Shown here piece by piece: positions 38,655-49,458 of a stretch of 64,000 nt of DNA. Where the stretch lies: positions 515,331 to 579,330 of the forward strand of contig NZ_JAPFGP010000001.1 of NCBI RefSeq assembly GCF_026241155.1, in the 5' to 3' direction. Under the pieces are notes generated by a model. The model was not told where the DNA came from and made no database searches. It saw only the letters and a program-made list of their open reading frames with translations. The position numbers were made by a program, and so were the translations under genes. This DNA comes from Paucibacter sp. PLA-PC-4 (GTDB lineage: Bacteria > Pseudomonadota > Gammaproteobacteria > Burkholderiales > Burkholderiaceae_C). Numbering within the stretch: position 1 is the first letter of the stretch; every line of letters begins with the position of its first letter.

Positions 38655-39269
38655 TTAGAAGCGCCAGCCCAGGCCCACGCCGACCAGCAAAGGGTCGACC
38701 TTGAACTTGCCGGCCGACTGGCCCTTCGAGTAGACGGTGGTGTCGATCTGCACCTTCTTGATGTCGACATTCAGAAAGAGATTCTTAGCCACCTCGATGT
38801 CGGCCCCGACTTGCAGCGACAGACCGTAGCTGTTCTTCTTGATGCTGGGGGCCAGCGCGGCGACCACGGCCGGCGCGAAATTGACGCTGGAGAAGCGGGT
38901 GTAGTTCAGGCCGGCGCCGACATAGGGGCGGAAGGTAGCAGTGGGTGCGAAGTGGTACTGCAGGCTCAAGGTCGGCGGCAGATGCTTCAACGAGCCAATC
39001 TTTGCGCCGCCTGCTTTCAGGTCGTGCTTTTGCGGATAGGTCAGGACCAGCTCGGCCGCGATGTTCGGTGTGAAAAAATAACTGATGTCGACTTCAGGGA
39101 TGGTCTTGTTGTTGATCGCCAGGCCCAGGCCGGTGCTGTCTTTGTTGGCCGAATCGAGGTGCACGGCACGCACGCGCACCAGCCAGGGCTCTTGCACGGC
39201 CTGGGCCTGTGCGGTACCGGCCAGGCTGAGAGCGGCGAGGGTGGCGAGGACGAACTTCTTGGACGACAT
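38655..39269 (-). CDS. ompW: OmpW-family outer membrane protein
   Basis: 204 aa: signal peptide (KKFVLATLAALSLAGTAQA) and an eight-stranded barrel with the OmpW landmarks TIPEVDISYFFTPNIAAELVLTYPQKHDL, LKHLPPTLSLQYHF, PYVGAGLNYTRF and the C-terminal aromatic strand VGVGLGWRF. It forms a small hydrophobic channel in the outer membrane. GGAGCT before the ATG is the ribosome site. A candidate FNR-type box lies upstream, consistent with the known oxygen control of ompW in other proteobacteria. Confidence 0.92.
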   Translation of the reverse strand: MSSKKFVLATLAALSLAGTAQAQAVQEPWLVRVRAVHLDSANKDSTGLGLAINNKTIPEVDISYFFTPNIAAELVLTYPQKHDLKAGGAKIGSLKHLPPTLSLQYHFAPTATFRPYVGAGLNYTRFSSVNFAPAVVAALAPSIKKNSYGLSLQVGADIEVAKNLFLNVDIKKVQIDTTVYSKGQSAGKFKVDPLLVGVGLGWRF

Positions 39270-39343
39270 TGCAGTAGCTCCTTGTTGATGGGACCTGCGT
39301 GGTCCCGATGAAGCTATTGGAGCGGTGCGGCACAGCTAGCCAC

Positions 39344-39357
39344 TTGATCTGACGCAA
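39344..39357 (-). promoter_or_regulatory. Candidate FNR/Anr-type box upstream of ompW
   Basis: TTGATCTGACGCAA resembles the FNR consensus TTGAT-N4-ATCAA: the first half is exact and three of five bases match in the second. It is centred about 82 bases before the ompW start, which would leave a leader of roughly 40 bases if it acted at -41.5. Confidence 0.4.
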
Positions 39358-39359
39358 GC

Positions 39360-39385
39360 GAAAAAAAGCCCTCGCGATGAGGGCT
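39360..39385 (-). terminator. Rho-independent terminator after metF
   Basis: On the minus strand AGCCCTC / GAGGGCT forms a 7-bp stem with a short loop, followed by T7. It lies 28 bases after the metF stop and closes the ahcY-tlyA-metF unit before the ompW promoter region. Confidence 0.85.
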
Positions 39386-39412
39386 GGTGGAGTTTGCGCT
39401 GGCTCAATCTTG

Positions 39413-40243
39413 TCAGCCGAGTCTGAGGCGTTTGCACAACTCCAGGGTCAGCGCCGACTGGTTCAGCGTATAAAAGTGGATCGCCGGCACGCCGCCTGCG
39501 ATCAGGCGCTCGCAGACGCGCGACATCACATCCAGCCCGAAGGCGCGGATCGAGGCTGCGTCGTCCATATAGCCTTCCATCTTCAGTGCCACCCAGCGCG
39601 GGATCTCGATGCCGTCGCGCTGGGCGAACTGGGCGATGCGCGCGTAGTTGTGGAAGGGCATGATGCCTGGGATGATGGGTGCGTCCACCCCCAGGGCCCG
39701 CACCTCGTCCACGAAATTGAAGTAGGCGTCGGGGTTGAAGAAGAACTGCGTGATCGCGGCGCTGGCGCCGGCGCGCATCTTGTCGGCGAAGTGCTGCAGG
39801 TCGCGCGCTGCATAGCGCTGCTGCGGGTGGTACTCGGGATAGGCCGCGACCTCGATCTTCCAGTCAGGTCCCTGAGTCTCGCGAATGAAACGCACCAGCT
39901 CGGCCGCATAGCGGAACTCGCCAGCCGTGGCCGTGCCGCTGGGCAGGTCGCCGCGCAGCGCGACCACGCGGCGGATGTTCTGCGTCCGGTAGGTAGCCAG
40001 GATCTCGGCAATGTTCTCGCGCGTCGAGCCGACGCAGCTCAGATGCGGCGCGGCCTCATGGCCCATTGCCGCGATGTCCATCACGGTGGCCAGGGTCTTG
40101 TCGCGCGTCGAGCCGCCGGCGCCGTAGGTGACGCTGAAGTACTGCGGCTGCAGGACGCTCAAGTCCTGTACCACGGTCTTGAGCTTCTCGGCGCCCACCG
40201 GCGTGTTGGGCGGGAAGAATTCGAAACTGACAGCGGTCGTCAT
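39413..40243 (-). CDS. metF: 5,10-methylenetetrahydrofolate reductase
   Basis: FAD enzyme that makes 5-methyl-THF for methionine synthesis. The 276-aa sequence starts TAVSFEFFPPNTPVGAEKL (catalytic Glu in EFFPP), with SVTYGAGGSTRDKT, HLSCVGSTREN, ALRGDLP and GASAAITQFFF. ATG 40243 is chosen; a GTG at 40258 is open. It overlaps the end of tlyA by 4 bases. With ahcY it closes the methyl cycle, downstream of a riboswitch that senses SAH. Confidence 0.95.
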   Translation of the reverse strand: MTTAVSFEFFPPNTPVGAEKLKTVVQDLSVLQPQYFSVTYGAGGSTRDKTLATVMDIAAMGHEAAPHLSCVGSTRENIAEILATYRTQNIRRVVALRGDLPSGTATAGEFRYAAELVRFIRETQGPDWKIEVAAYPEYHPQQRYAARDLQHFADKMRAGASAAITQFFFNPDAYFNFVDEVRALGVDAPIIPGIMPFHNYARIAQFAQRDGIEIPRWVALKMEGYMDDAASIRAFGLDVMSRVCERLIAGGVPAIHFYTLNQSALTLELCKRLRLG

Positions 40244-40971
40244 GGTTGTTGTGCCCACAAGAAGAACTCTTTATTGCCATCACCCCCGGTGATGGCGCTC
40301 TCGAAATAGCCGTGCACTTGCCAGCCCAGCGCCGCCGCAGCGTCACGTGCCCGGATCTCCAGCAGCGGGTACTGGGCCGCATCGCGCACCAAGCCGCCGC
40401 GGCCCAGGGCCTTCGATCCCAGCTCGAACTGCGGCTTGATCAGCAGCAAAACCTGGCCCCCCGGCGCCAGCCAGGGCGCCAGGCGCGGCAGCTCGCCCAG
40501 CATCGAGATGAAGCTCAGGTCGCCAACGATCAGTGAAAAGCGCTGCTCCGGCTGGTACTGCCGCACATGCATGCCCTCGACGGCCTGCACCCGGGGGTCA
40601 CCCGCCAGGCCGGCATGCAGCTGGCCATGGCCGACATCGATGCCGACCACCCGCGCTGCGCCGCTTTTGAGCAGACAGTCGGTGAAGCCGCCGGTGCTTT
40701 GGCCGATGTCCAGCACGGTCAGCCCGGTGAGCGCTAGCCCACTGGCCTTCAGCGCGCCTTCGAGCTTGAGCCCGCCGCGCGAGACGTAGCGCAGCTCCGC
40801 GTCATCGGTGATGCGGAACTGCGCCGTCTCGGGGATGTCCTCGCCAGCCTTGCGGATGGCGACCCAGCCCTTGACGGAAGCCCACTCGGCCGCACCATTG
40901 TCGATCAGCCGCTGAGCGGCCGAGCGCGTCGGTGCCAGGCCTTGGGCAACCAGCAACTGATCGGCGCGCAT
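40240..40971 (-). CDS. tlyA: TlyA-family rRNA 2'-O-methyltransferase
   Basis: 243 aa: N-terminal S4 RNA-binding domain (MRADQLLVAQGLAPTRSAAQRLID) and an FtsJ-like SAM domain with YVSRGGLKLEGAL, LDIGQSTGGFTDCLL and GDLSFISM. Homologues methylate cytidine 2'-OH groups in 16S and 23S rRNA and influence capreomycin sensitivity. It lies 7 bases after ahcY and overlaps metF, so an rRNA methyltransferase is placed inside an SAH-controlled operon. Confidence 0.9.
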   Translation of the reverse strand: MRADQLLVAQGLAPTRSAAQRLIDNGAAEWASVKGWVAIRKAGEDIPETAQFRITDDAELRYVSRGGLKLEGALKASGLALTGLTVLDIGQSTGGFTDCLLKSGAARVVGIDVGHGQLHAGLAGDPRVQAVEGMHVRQYQPEQRFSLIVGDLSFISMLGELPRLAPWLAPGGQVLLLIKPQFELGSKALGRGGLVRDAAQYPLLEIRARDAAAALGWQVHGYFESAITGGDGNKEFFLWAQQP

Positions 40972-40978
40972 CGGCCTT

Positions 40979-42400
<1,422 letters not shown>

Positions 42401-42460
42401 TGCAAAAGCTCCTTCATGTTTGAAGCCGCAATGCCGGTGGGACGTCAGAGTAAGAAACGG

Positions 42461-42571
42461 TCACCCACGCGATGCATTGCGGGTGAGCGCGGTTGCAGTG
42501 ACCTAAGGATGAACTCAGGACGATCCGAGCCTGGCCCCAATAGGTGCTGGGGTTGCAACGCTCCTCGGAAG
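42461..42571 (-). promoter_or_regulatory. SAH riboswitch in the ahcY leader
   Basis: The minus-strand leader contains the near-invariant core CCGAGGAGCGTTGCAACC (42568-42551). Its CCGAG pairs with CTCGG in CCAGGCTCGG (42534-42525), an inner CCCCA...TGGGG stem sits between them, and GAGCG (42563-42559) can form the pseudoknot with CGCTC of GCGCTCACC (42490-42482). This is the SAH aptamer layout described upstream of ahcY in beta- and gammaproteobacteria. Downstream, TCACCC (minus 42486-42481) can instead pair with GGGTGA (42466-42461), competing with the pseudoknot strand; this is a plausible expression platform. SAH binding is expected to turn expression on. Confidence 0.9.
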
Positions 42572-42642
42572 GTTTGAATTCTAGCCGCAACCCGCACAGC
42601 TCTGGCGTGGAATAGCGCCGGTATTGACGACAATCCCAGCCC

Positions 42643-43428
42643 ATGCAGCCTTTGAATCTCTGCCCCCCGTCGGCCTTGCGCGCCGTGCGTGGGGTGCTCA
42701 CCGACATTGACGACACCCTGACCGCCGACGGGGCGATTGCACCCGAGGCCTTGCGAGCATTGCACGAGCTACGCGACGCGGGCCTGCCGGTCATTGCGAT
42801 CACCGGCCGCCCGGCCGGCTGGAGCGAGCCCTTCGCGCTGGCTTGGCCCCTTGCCGCCATCGTGGCGGAGAACGGCTCGGTGATGCTGCGCAATGAAGGC
42901 GGCGTGCTGCGCCGGGATTTCAGCCAGGACGAGGCCACGCGCGCCACCAACTTCACCCGGTTGCGGGCCTGCGCGGCCGACGTGCTGGCGCGCGTGCCGG
43001 GCACCCGCCTGGCAACCGACAGCCCGGGGCGGCTGACCGACATCGCGATCGACCACAGCGAGTTCGCCCATTTGGCTGCGGCCCAGATCGCGCAGGTCTG
43101 CACGGTGATGCGCGAGCATGGGCTGACCGCCACCGTCAGCTCCATTCACATCAACGGCTGGATCGGCGAACACAGCAAATGGACCGCCGCGCAATGGGCG
43201 GTACCGACCGCGCTGGGCCTGGACTTCGACGCGCGCGACTGGGCCTATGTCGGCGACTCGACCAATGACCAACTGATGTTCGAGCGCGTGCCGCTGTCAG
43301 TGGGCGTGGCGAATATCGCGCGCTTCGTTCCGCAGTTGCTACGGCTGCCGGTCTATGTGACGGACGGTGAGCGCGGCCAGGGCTTCGCTGAGTTCGCTCA
43401 GCGTCTGCTGTTGGCTCGGCAGGCTTGA
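42643..43428 (+). CDS. HAD-superfamily (IIB) phosphatase
   Basis: 261 aa. HAD motif I is GVLTDIDDTLT (nucleophile Asp and acid Asp), motif II ITGRPAG, motif IV YVGDSTNDQLMF; a C2-type cap lies between. The subfamily resembles mannosyl-3-phosphoglycerate or sucrose phosphatases, but the substrate cannot be read from sequence. Divergent from the SAH riboswitch and ahcY; converges with the PleD-like gene 5 bases away. Confidence 0.87.
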   Translation: MQPLNLCPPSALRAVRGVLTDIDDTLTADGAIAPEALRALHELRDAGLPVIAITGRPAGWSEPFALAWPLAAIVAENGSVMLRNEGGVLRRDFSQDEATRATNFTRLRACAADVLARVPGTRLATDSPGRLTDIAIDHSEFAHLAAAQIAQVCTVMREHGLTATVSSIHINGWIGEHSKWTAAQWAVPTALGLDFDARDWAYVGDSTNDQLMFERVPLSVGVANIARFVPQLLRLPVYVTDGERGQGFAEFAQRLLLARQA

Positions 43429-43432
43429 CCGC

Positions 43433-44449
43433 TCAGCGGGCCAGCCCGCCCCACGCCGTGTTGCCGCGCTGCTCCAGCGTGTCCATCTGCATCTCGAAGC
43501 TGAAGAAGCGGTTGCGCCCGCGTGACTTGGCGGCGTAAAGCGCGTCGTCGGCACGGCGCAGCAGGCCCTCCAAGGTCGTGCTCTCGTCGGGCGTGCAGGT
43601 GGTAATGCCGCCCGACAGGGTCACATAAGGCGCGACGGCCGAGCCCGGATGTGGCATCGCGGTCAGCGCCAAGGTGCGCAGCACCGCGCGCGCGAAGGTC
43701 ATCGCGCCGGAGCGCGGCGTGCCAGGCAGTATCAGCCCGAACTCCTCGCCGCCATAGCGGGCCGCGCAGTCGCGCGGGCGCCGGCAGGTCTCCTGCAGCA
43801 GCGCGGCCATACGCTGCAGGCAGGCATCGCCCTCGACATGACCGAGCCGGTCGTTATAGCCCTTGAAGTGATCGATATCGCACAGCACCAGGGTCAGCGG
43901 CTGCTGGTCGCGCCGGGCGCAGAGGATTTCGTGCTGTAGCCGCATATCGAAAGCGCGGCGATTCGGCAGCCGGGTCAGCGCGTCCTCGTTGCTGAGCTTG
44001 GTCAACTGATCATTGGCCAGACGCAACTCGTCCGAGAGCTCGATCAGGCGCGTCTGCATGCGGCGCAGGCGCTGCATAGCGCGCAGTTTGGCCTGCAGCA
44101 CCGTGGTGGACACCGGCTTGACCAGGTAGTCGTCGCCACCGGATTCGATGCCCTGCCAAAGATCCTGGTCCTGGTCTCGGCTGGACAAGAAGATGATCGG
44201 TGTCCAGCCACCGGCCTCGCTGGCGCGCAGCTGGCTGGCCACCCAATAGCCATCATGGCCGGGCATTTCCACATCGAGCAGTACCAGATCGGGCCGGCTG
44301 CTTAAGAACAGCGCCAGCGCGCTGTCGCCGGAATCTGCCTCCATCACCTGATGGCCCGCAGCGCTGAGCTGGGCCGTCAGGACCTTGCGCGTCGAGGCCT
44401 GGTCGTCGACCACAAGGATTTGCAGCGGAGGCAAAGAGGAGGGCAGCAT
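43433..44449 (-). CDS. PleD-like response regulator with GGDEF diguanylate cyclase
   Basis: 338 aa. A receiver domain (about 8-125; phospho-Asp in LVLLDVEMPGHDG, Lys in DYLVKPVS) is joined by a coiled linker to a GGDEF domain with intact YGGEEF at about residue 233 and an RPRD inhibitory site five residues before it. Phosphorylation is expected to activate c-di-GMP synthesis. No histidine kinase is adjacent; the PAS-GGDEF-EAL protein at 23017 and the hybrid kinase at 58832 are the other signalling proteins in the window. ATG 44449 preferred over a TTG at 44488. Confidence 0.92.
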   Translation of the reverse strand: MLPSSLPPLQILVVDDQASTRKVLTAQLSAAGHQVMEADSGDSALALFLSSRPDLVLLDVEMPGHDGYWVASQLRASEAGGWTPIIFLSSRDQDQDLWQGIESGGDDYLVKPVSTTVLQAKLRAMQRLRRMQTRLIELSDELRLANDQLTKLSNEDALTRLPNRRAFDMRLQHEILCARRDQQPLTLVLCDIDHFKGYNDRLGHVEGDACLQRMAALLQETCRRPRDCAARYGGEEFGLILPGTPRSGAMTFARAVLRTLALTAMPHPGSAVAPYVTLSGGITTCTPDESTTLEGLLRRADDALYAAKSRGRNRFFSFEMQMDTLEQRGNTAWGGLAR

Positions 44450-44549
44450 GGGGCGCCGTACCAGGGGCGTCGAATTGACGCTCAGCAATTATGTTGCCCT
44501 CTGTTACAGGTGCCTCAAGGGTTTGTGCGTAGCTGGTTGTTGAAGAGCG

Positions 44550-46196
44550 TCAGCGCGGGGCTTCGCTAGCTTTAAGTGCCAGGCATTGGGAGTGAGCCTT
44601 CCAGCGTGGTTTTGCGCATTGGGTCTGGACGCAGCGGTAGAGCGCAAAGTCGCTGCGTTTGCCGCAGCTGCTGCGAGGTGTTTCGGCGGATCGGCGGGCT
44701 GCGGAGCTGCCTGGCTGGCTGGCGACGGCAGCCTGGGCCGGCGCTGACGCCGGCCCGGCTGCTGTGGGCTCCTCAGGTAACGGGTCGACTGGATTGTCGA
44801 CATCGGCTTCGGCGGGTGCCGAGCGGGCCAGCAGTTCCTCGGCCCGGCGAAGGTCGGCCTCGATCCGCGCATGTCGGGCCGCTGTGGCGTCGCCTTCGGC
44901 CTTTGCATCGGTGCTGCGGGCCGCACTGCTGACCGCCGCGTCTGTGAACGGCGGTAGGCCGGCCGTCGGCGCTTCTATCCGTTTGACTTGCCAGAGACCA
45001 GCACCCAGGGCCACCAGCACCCCGAGCGCTGCCAGGGCCGCGACCTGCCGAGCCGGCGCCCGCCGCGCCTGGGGGACTGTGTCGCGGCCCTCTGGCCGCA
45101 CCGGCGGCAAGGATTCGCGCGGGGGCGGCACGGTGTTCGCGCGTCGAAGCTGTGCCAGAAACTCCGGCGACAGGAAGGCGTCAGCATCGTCCGGCCGGGC
45201 GTTGGCAGGGGTCGTCGCCACCGTCTCCTTGACGGCCTGGCGCTCGGCCGGCGGACCGCCGAGCAGCCAGGCCCGGTATTGCGCGACGCCTGCGGGCCGA
45301 TCGTGGGGCCGGCCCGAAGTGGCGGCGTCCAGCGTGTGCAGCAGCGGCAGGCTGTAGCGCTGACGCACATCGCTGGCGACGCAGCGCTCGATCAGTGCCG
45401 CCGTTACTTCCCGGGGTTCGCCGCTGCGGCGTGCCGGCAGCGACTGCGGCATTTCGCCGCTGATGCAAAACCTCACAACCTCGCTGAGCGCAAACAGATC
45501 GAAGGCCGGATTCTGCGGTGTGCCGGGCGGGGTGCCCTGCTGCTCGGGCGGCGCAAAGCCGGCCAGCGACTCGGTGTGCCTGCCCAGCTCCAGTGCCAGT
45601 GTGGCGGCGGCCCAGTCGGGCCCTAGTAGCAGCGGCCTGTCGTCGCCGAGCAGCAGGATGTTGCCGGGATGGATGCCGCCGTGGGTCCGGCCCGTGCGGT
45701 GGAAGGCATCGAGCGCGCCGAGCAAATCGTCGAGCAGGGCCAGCAAAGAGGCCTCGTCGGGCGGGCCCGGCATATCGCGGCGCAGATCAAGCAGGGTCTG
45801 GCCGCCGCGGTAGGGCATGGCTCGGTAGACCGTGCCGCGTGCCTGCCAAAGACGTATCACCTGGACCAGGGCCCCATGCTGGCAGCGCGCCAGCATGCGC
45901 GCTTCATCGACAAAGGCGGCCAGGCCACTTTGATACGCCGCCGCGTGAAGGTCCTCCACGCAGGCGACGAAGCCCGTGCCATCGCGTCGTGCCAGTGCGG
46001 CGGGGAAGTACTCCATCAGGACCACGGCCAGCCCCAGCTCCAGATCGGTCGCCAGATAGCTCAGTGACGAGCCGCTGGCAGCGATCAGGCCATGCAGTTC
46101 GTAGCCATCGAGGCGATGGCCGCTTGGCAGCACCTGGTCGGCGTTCGGCAGCGCCGAAGGGCGGGCGGCATCGGACAATGGGGCGGGCGAAGTCAT
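44550..46196 (-). CDS. Predicted pseudokinase with transmembrane helix
   Basis: 548 aa. Residues about 30-285 follow the Hanks-type Ser/Thr kinase fold, but key residues are lost: the ATP-anchoring Lys position is Met 61 (VVLMEYFP where VAIKEYFP is usual), the HRD motif is HGG at 172-174, and the DFG region reads LGPDWAA. The loop Asn is kept (HPGN). After a linker rich in Pro and Arg comes one membrane helix (VAALAALGVLVALGAGLW, about 390), then a periplasmic Ala/Glu/Pro region ending in a cysteine-containing tail (SSCGKRSDFALYRCVQTQC). Probably a scaffold or ligand sensor. It lies between metK and the PleD-like gene on the same strand. Confidence 0.82.
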   Translation of the reverse strand: MTSPAPLSDAARPSALPNADQVLPSGHRLDGYELHGLIAASGSSLSYLATDLELGLAVVLMEYFPAALARRDGTGFVACVEDLHAAAYQSGLAAFVDEARMLARCQHGALVQVIRLWQARGTVYRAMPYRGGQTLLDLRRDMPGPPDEASLLALLDDLLGALDAFHRTGRTHGGIHPGNILLLGDDRPLLLGPDWAAATLALELGRHTESLAGFAPPEQQGTPPGTPQNPAFDLFALSEVVRFCISGEMPQSLPARRSGEPREVTAALIERCVASDVRQRYSLPLLHTLDAATSGRPHDRPAGVAQYRAWLLGGPPAERQAVKETVATTPANARPDDADAFLSPEFLAQLRRANTVPPPRESLPPVRPEGRDTVPQARRAPARQVAALAALGVLVALGAGLWQVKRIEAPTAGLPPFTDAAVSSAARSTDAKAEGDATAARHARIEADLRRAEELLARSAPAEADVDNPVDPLPEEPTAAGPASAPAQAAVASQPGSSAARRSAETPRSSCGKRSDFALYRCVQTQCAKPRWKAHSQCLALKASEAPR

Positions 46197-46284
46197 GCTC
46201 GGGCGTTCGGTGGCGGGCTGGCACAGCTTAGCGAGAGCCGAGATTGAGCTTGTACGCAGTTGTTGCGAGCTGTGGCGGCGGTCG

Positions 46285-46309
46285 TAAAAAAGCCACCTTG
46301 CGGTGGCTT
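46285..46309 (-). terminator. Rho-independent terminator after metK
   Basis: On the minus strand AAGCCACC / GGTGGCTT with a GCAA loop is followed by a run of T. It begins 21 bases after the metK stop and isolates metK from the pseudokinase gene. Confidence 0.85.
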
Positions 46310-46329
46310 AGGTTGAGGGCCTCTGTGCC

Positions 46330-47514
<1,185 letters not shown>

Positions 47515-47574
47515 TTGTATGCTCCTAGTCGTCAGTCGGTCGGCGTTGCCGTGCTGTCGGGAGACGCGGCGAAC

Positions 47575-47638
47575 GCTTTAGCGGCATTTATTGAGCTTGA
47601 CAGCCCGGCGGGTTCTCAATGGCTTGATAAACACCCGC
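47575..47638 (-). promoter_or_regulatory. Candidate structured leader (pseudoknot) of metK
   Basis: Minus-strand RNA: GCGGGT (47638-47633) pairs with ACCCGC (47613-47608), enclosing a 19-base loop. Within that loop ATTGAG (47620-47615) pairs with CTCAAT (47595-47590) downstream, giving an H-type pseudoknot with a 12-base connector. It is followed at once by AATAAATGCCGCTAAAG (47592-47576), which resembles the conserved 3' core of SAM-II/SAM-V riboswitches (AUAAA..GCUAAA). Base pairing is read directly; ligand and function are inference. Confidence 0.5.
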
Positions 47639-47679
47639 ATCGCCCCGCAAGTTGTCCAAATTAACTCGGCGATCAGTCG

Positions 47680-47707
47680 ATTATAGAAACACAAATGTCC
47701 TTGTTGC
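47680..47707 (-). promoter_or_regulatory. Candidate metK promoter
   Basis: A perfect -10 TATAAT on the minus strand (47685-47680) with a weak -35 (GCAACA, 17-base spacer). Predicted transcription start near 47672 gives a leader of about 158 bases, long for a housekeeping gene. The -35 lies inside the first codons of the divergent acyltransferase gene. Confidence 0.5.
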
Positions 47708-48555
47708 TGCGTTTGCTCTCCCGCTGCCCCTTGTGGCTGCTGCATGGCCTGGGGGCTGCGGTGGGTTGGCTCAGCTGGGCGCTGTCGCCCAGCTATCGCT
47801 CCCGCTTCAAGGCCAATGTGCAAACGGCCGGTCTGCGCTGGGCCCAGGCGAGACCGGCTGTTGCGCACGCCGGCCGAATGATCGGCGAGCTGCCCTGGCT
47901 GTGGCTGCGGCCGCACAGCCAGGGCCTGGGTGCGCGGGTGCGGCTGGAGGGCAGCGAGCATGTCGAGGTGGCGCTGGCCCAGGGGCATGGGCTGATCCTG
48001 CTGACCCCGCATATGGGCTGTTTCGAGGTCACGGCCCAAACCTATGCCGAGGCCTTCGGCGCGCGAGCGCCGATTACCGTGCTGTTCCGCCCGGCACGCA
48101 AGGCCTGGATGCGCGAGCTGCTGGACGGCACGCGCGAGCGCCCGGGCCTGGCCACAGCACCGGCAAGTCTGGCTGGTGTGCGCCAGATGCTGCGGGCCTT
48201 GCGCCAAGGGCAGGCGGTGGGTCTCCTGCCCGATCAGGTGCCGCCCGAGGGCCTGGGCGTATGGGCTCCGTTCTTCGGCCGCCCGGCCTACACGATGACC
48301 TTGGCCGCCAAGCTGAGCCTGCAAAGCGGCGCGCCCATCCTGCTGATCTGGGGTGAACGCCTGAGCCGCGGGCGCGGCTATGTGGTGCGGATCAGTCCAG
48401 GGCCGAGCCTGCCGGCCGATTCCACGCCAGAATCCGCTGCCGCCATCATCAACAAGGCTATGGAAGACCTGATCCTGCTCGCGCCCCAGCAATATCTGTG
48501 GGGCTATCACCGCTACAAAAACCCGCGCGGCCTGGACCTGGGGCGGGACGCTTGA
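47695..48555 (+). CDS. LpxL/HtrB-family lipid A acyltransferase (first of two)
   Basis: 286 aa, inner membrane. N-terminal hydrophobic helix (LWLLHGLGAAVGWLSWAL), then the acyltransferase HX4E motif TPHMGCFE with His 106 and Glu 111, LFRPARKAWMRELLDG and LLPDQVPPEG. Members add secondary acyl chains to lipid A. The next gene is a paralogue that begins on its stop codon, so the pair probably adds the two secondary chains; which position each one fills cannot be told. Confidence 0.9.
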   Translation: MSLLLRLLSRCPLWLLHGLGAAVGWLSWALSPSYRSRFKANVQTAGLRWAQARPAVAHAGRMIGELPWLWLRPHSQGLGARVRLEGSEHVEVALAQGHGLILLTPHMGCFEVTAQTYAEAFGARAPITVLFRPARKAWMRELLDGTRERPGLATAPASLAGVRQMLRALRQGQAVGLLPDQVPPEGLGVWAPFFGRPAYTMTLAAKLSLQSGAPILLIWGERLSRGRGYVVRISPGPSLPADSTPESAAAIINKAMEDLILLAPQQYLWGYHRYKNPRGLDLGRDA

Positions 48556-49442
48556 TGCTGGGCCGTCTGTCCGCCCATCTCTTCATCGGGCTCTTGTGGC
48601 TTCTACATTTCTTGCCACTAGGCCTGCTGGCGGCGCTGGGCCGAGGCCTGGGCTGGCTGCTCTGGCATGCGGCTGGGTCGCGCCGCAAAGTGGCACTGCG
48701 CAATCTCGAGCTGTGCTTTCCCGAGCAGACGCCGGTTCAGCGCGAGCTTCTGGCGCGCGAGCACTTCGGCTGGCTGGGTCGCAGCTTTCTGGAGCGTGGA
48801 CTGCTGTGGTTTGCGCCGGCCGAGCGCTTGCAGAAGCTAGTGCGCGTCAAGGGCAATATCAAGCTGGCCGAGCAGGGGGGCGCTCCCGTGATGTGGCTGC
48901 TGCCGCATTTCGTCGGCCTCGAATGGTCGGGCCCGGCCCTGATGCTCAACCAGACAAGCCCCGGCGTCGATATGTACCAGGCGCAGAGCAACCCGGTCTT
49001 CGATGCCCGCATGCTGGCCGGGCGCTCGCGCTTCGGCACCACCGCCTTCGTGCAGCGCAGCGAGGGCATACGCCCGGTGCTGCGCCTGATCCGCCAGGGC
49101 TATGCCTATCTGAATGCGCCAGACATGGACTTCGGCGAGCGCGAGTCGGCCTTTGTGCCCTTTTTCGGCGTGCCGGCCTCAACGCTGTTGGCGCCCTCAC
49201 GGCTGGCTCGCAGCATGCAGATGCGGGTCCAGCCCATCGTCGTCACCATGCTGCCAGGCGGCCAGGGCTACGAAGTCGAGGCCGGCGAGCCCCTGGCCGG
49301 CTACCCCAGCGACGACCCCGAGGCCGATGCACTCAGGCTCAATCAATGGCTGGAGGCCCGCATCCGCGAGCGACCTGCCCAGTATCTGTGGGTGCACAAG
49401 CGCTTCAAGACCCGGCCCGAGGGCGAGCCGGGCCTGTACTGA
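48555..49442 (+). CDS. LpxL/LpxM-family lipid A acyltransferase (second of two)
   Basis: 295 aa, same fold as the preceding gene with N-terminal membrane helix ([20 protein letters not shown]) and HX4E motif LPHFVGLE (His 118, Glu 123), followed by [17 protein letters not shown] and [19 protein letters not shown]. Start overlaps the previous stop (TGATG). The longer DMDFG form is typical of LpxL/LpxP-type enzymes. dapF follows 16 bases later. Confidence 0.9.
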   Translation: MLGRLSAHLFIGLLWLLHFLPLGLLAALGRGLGWLLWHAAGSRRKVALRNLELCFPEQTPVQRELLAREHFGWLGRSFLERGLLWFAPAERLQKLVRVKGNIKLAEQGGAPVMWLLPHFVGLEWSGPALMLNQTSPGVDMYQAQSNPVFDARMLAGRSRFGTTAFVQRSEGIRPVLRLIRQGYAYLNAPDMDFGERESAFVPFFGVPASTLLAPSRLARSMQMRVQPIVVTMLPGGQGYEVEAGEPLAGYPSDDPEADALRLNQWLEARIRERPAQYLWVHKRFKTRPEGEPGLY

Positions 49443-49458
49443 CGGTGATAATCGCGCC

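Noticed and set aside
47578..48510. A 310-codon minus-strand frame spanning the metK leader and the first acyltransferase gene
   Set aside because: It is antisense to a well-supported acyltransferase, and its end merely reads through the leader structure; composition is shadow-like.
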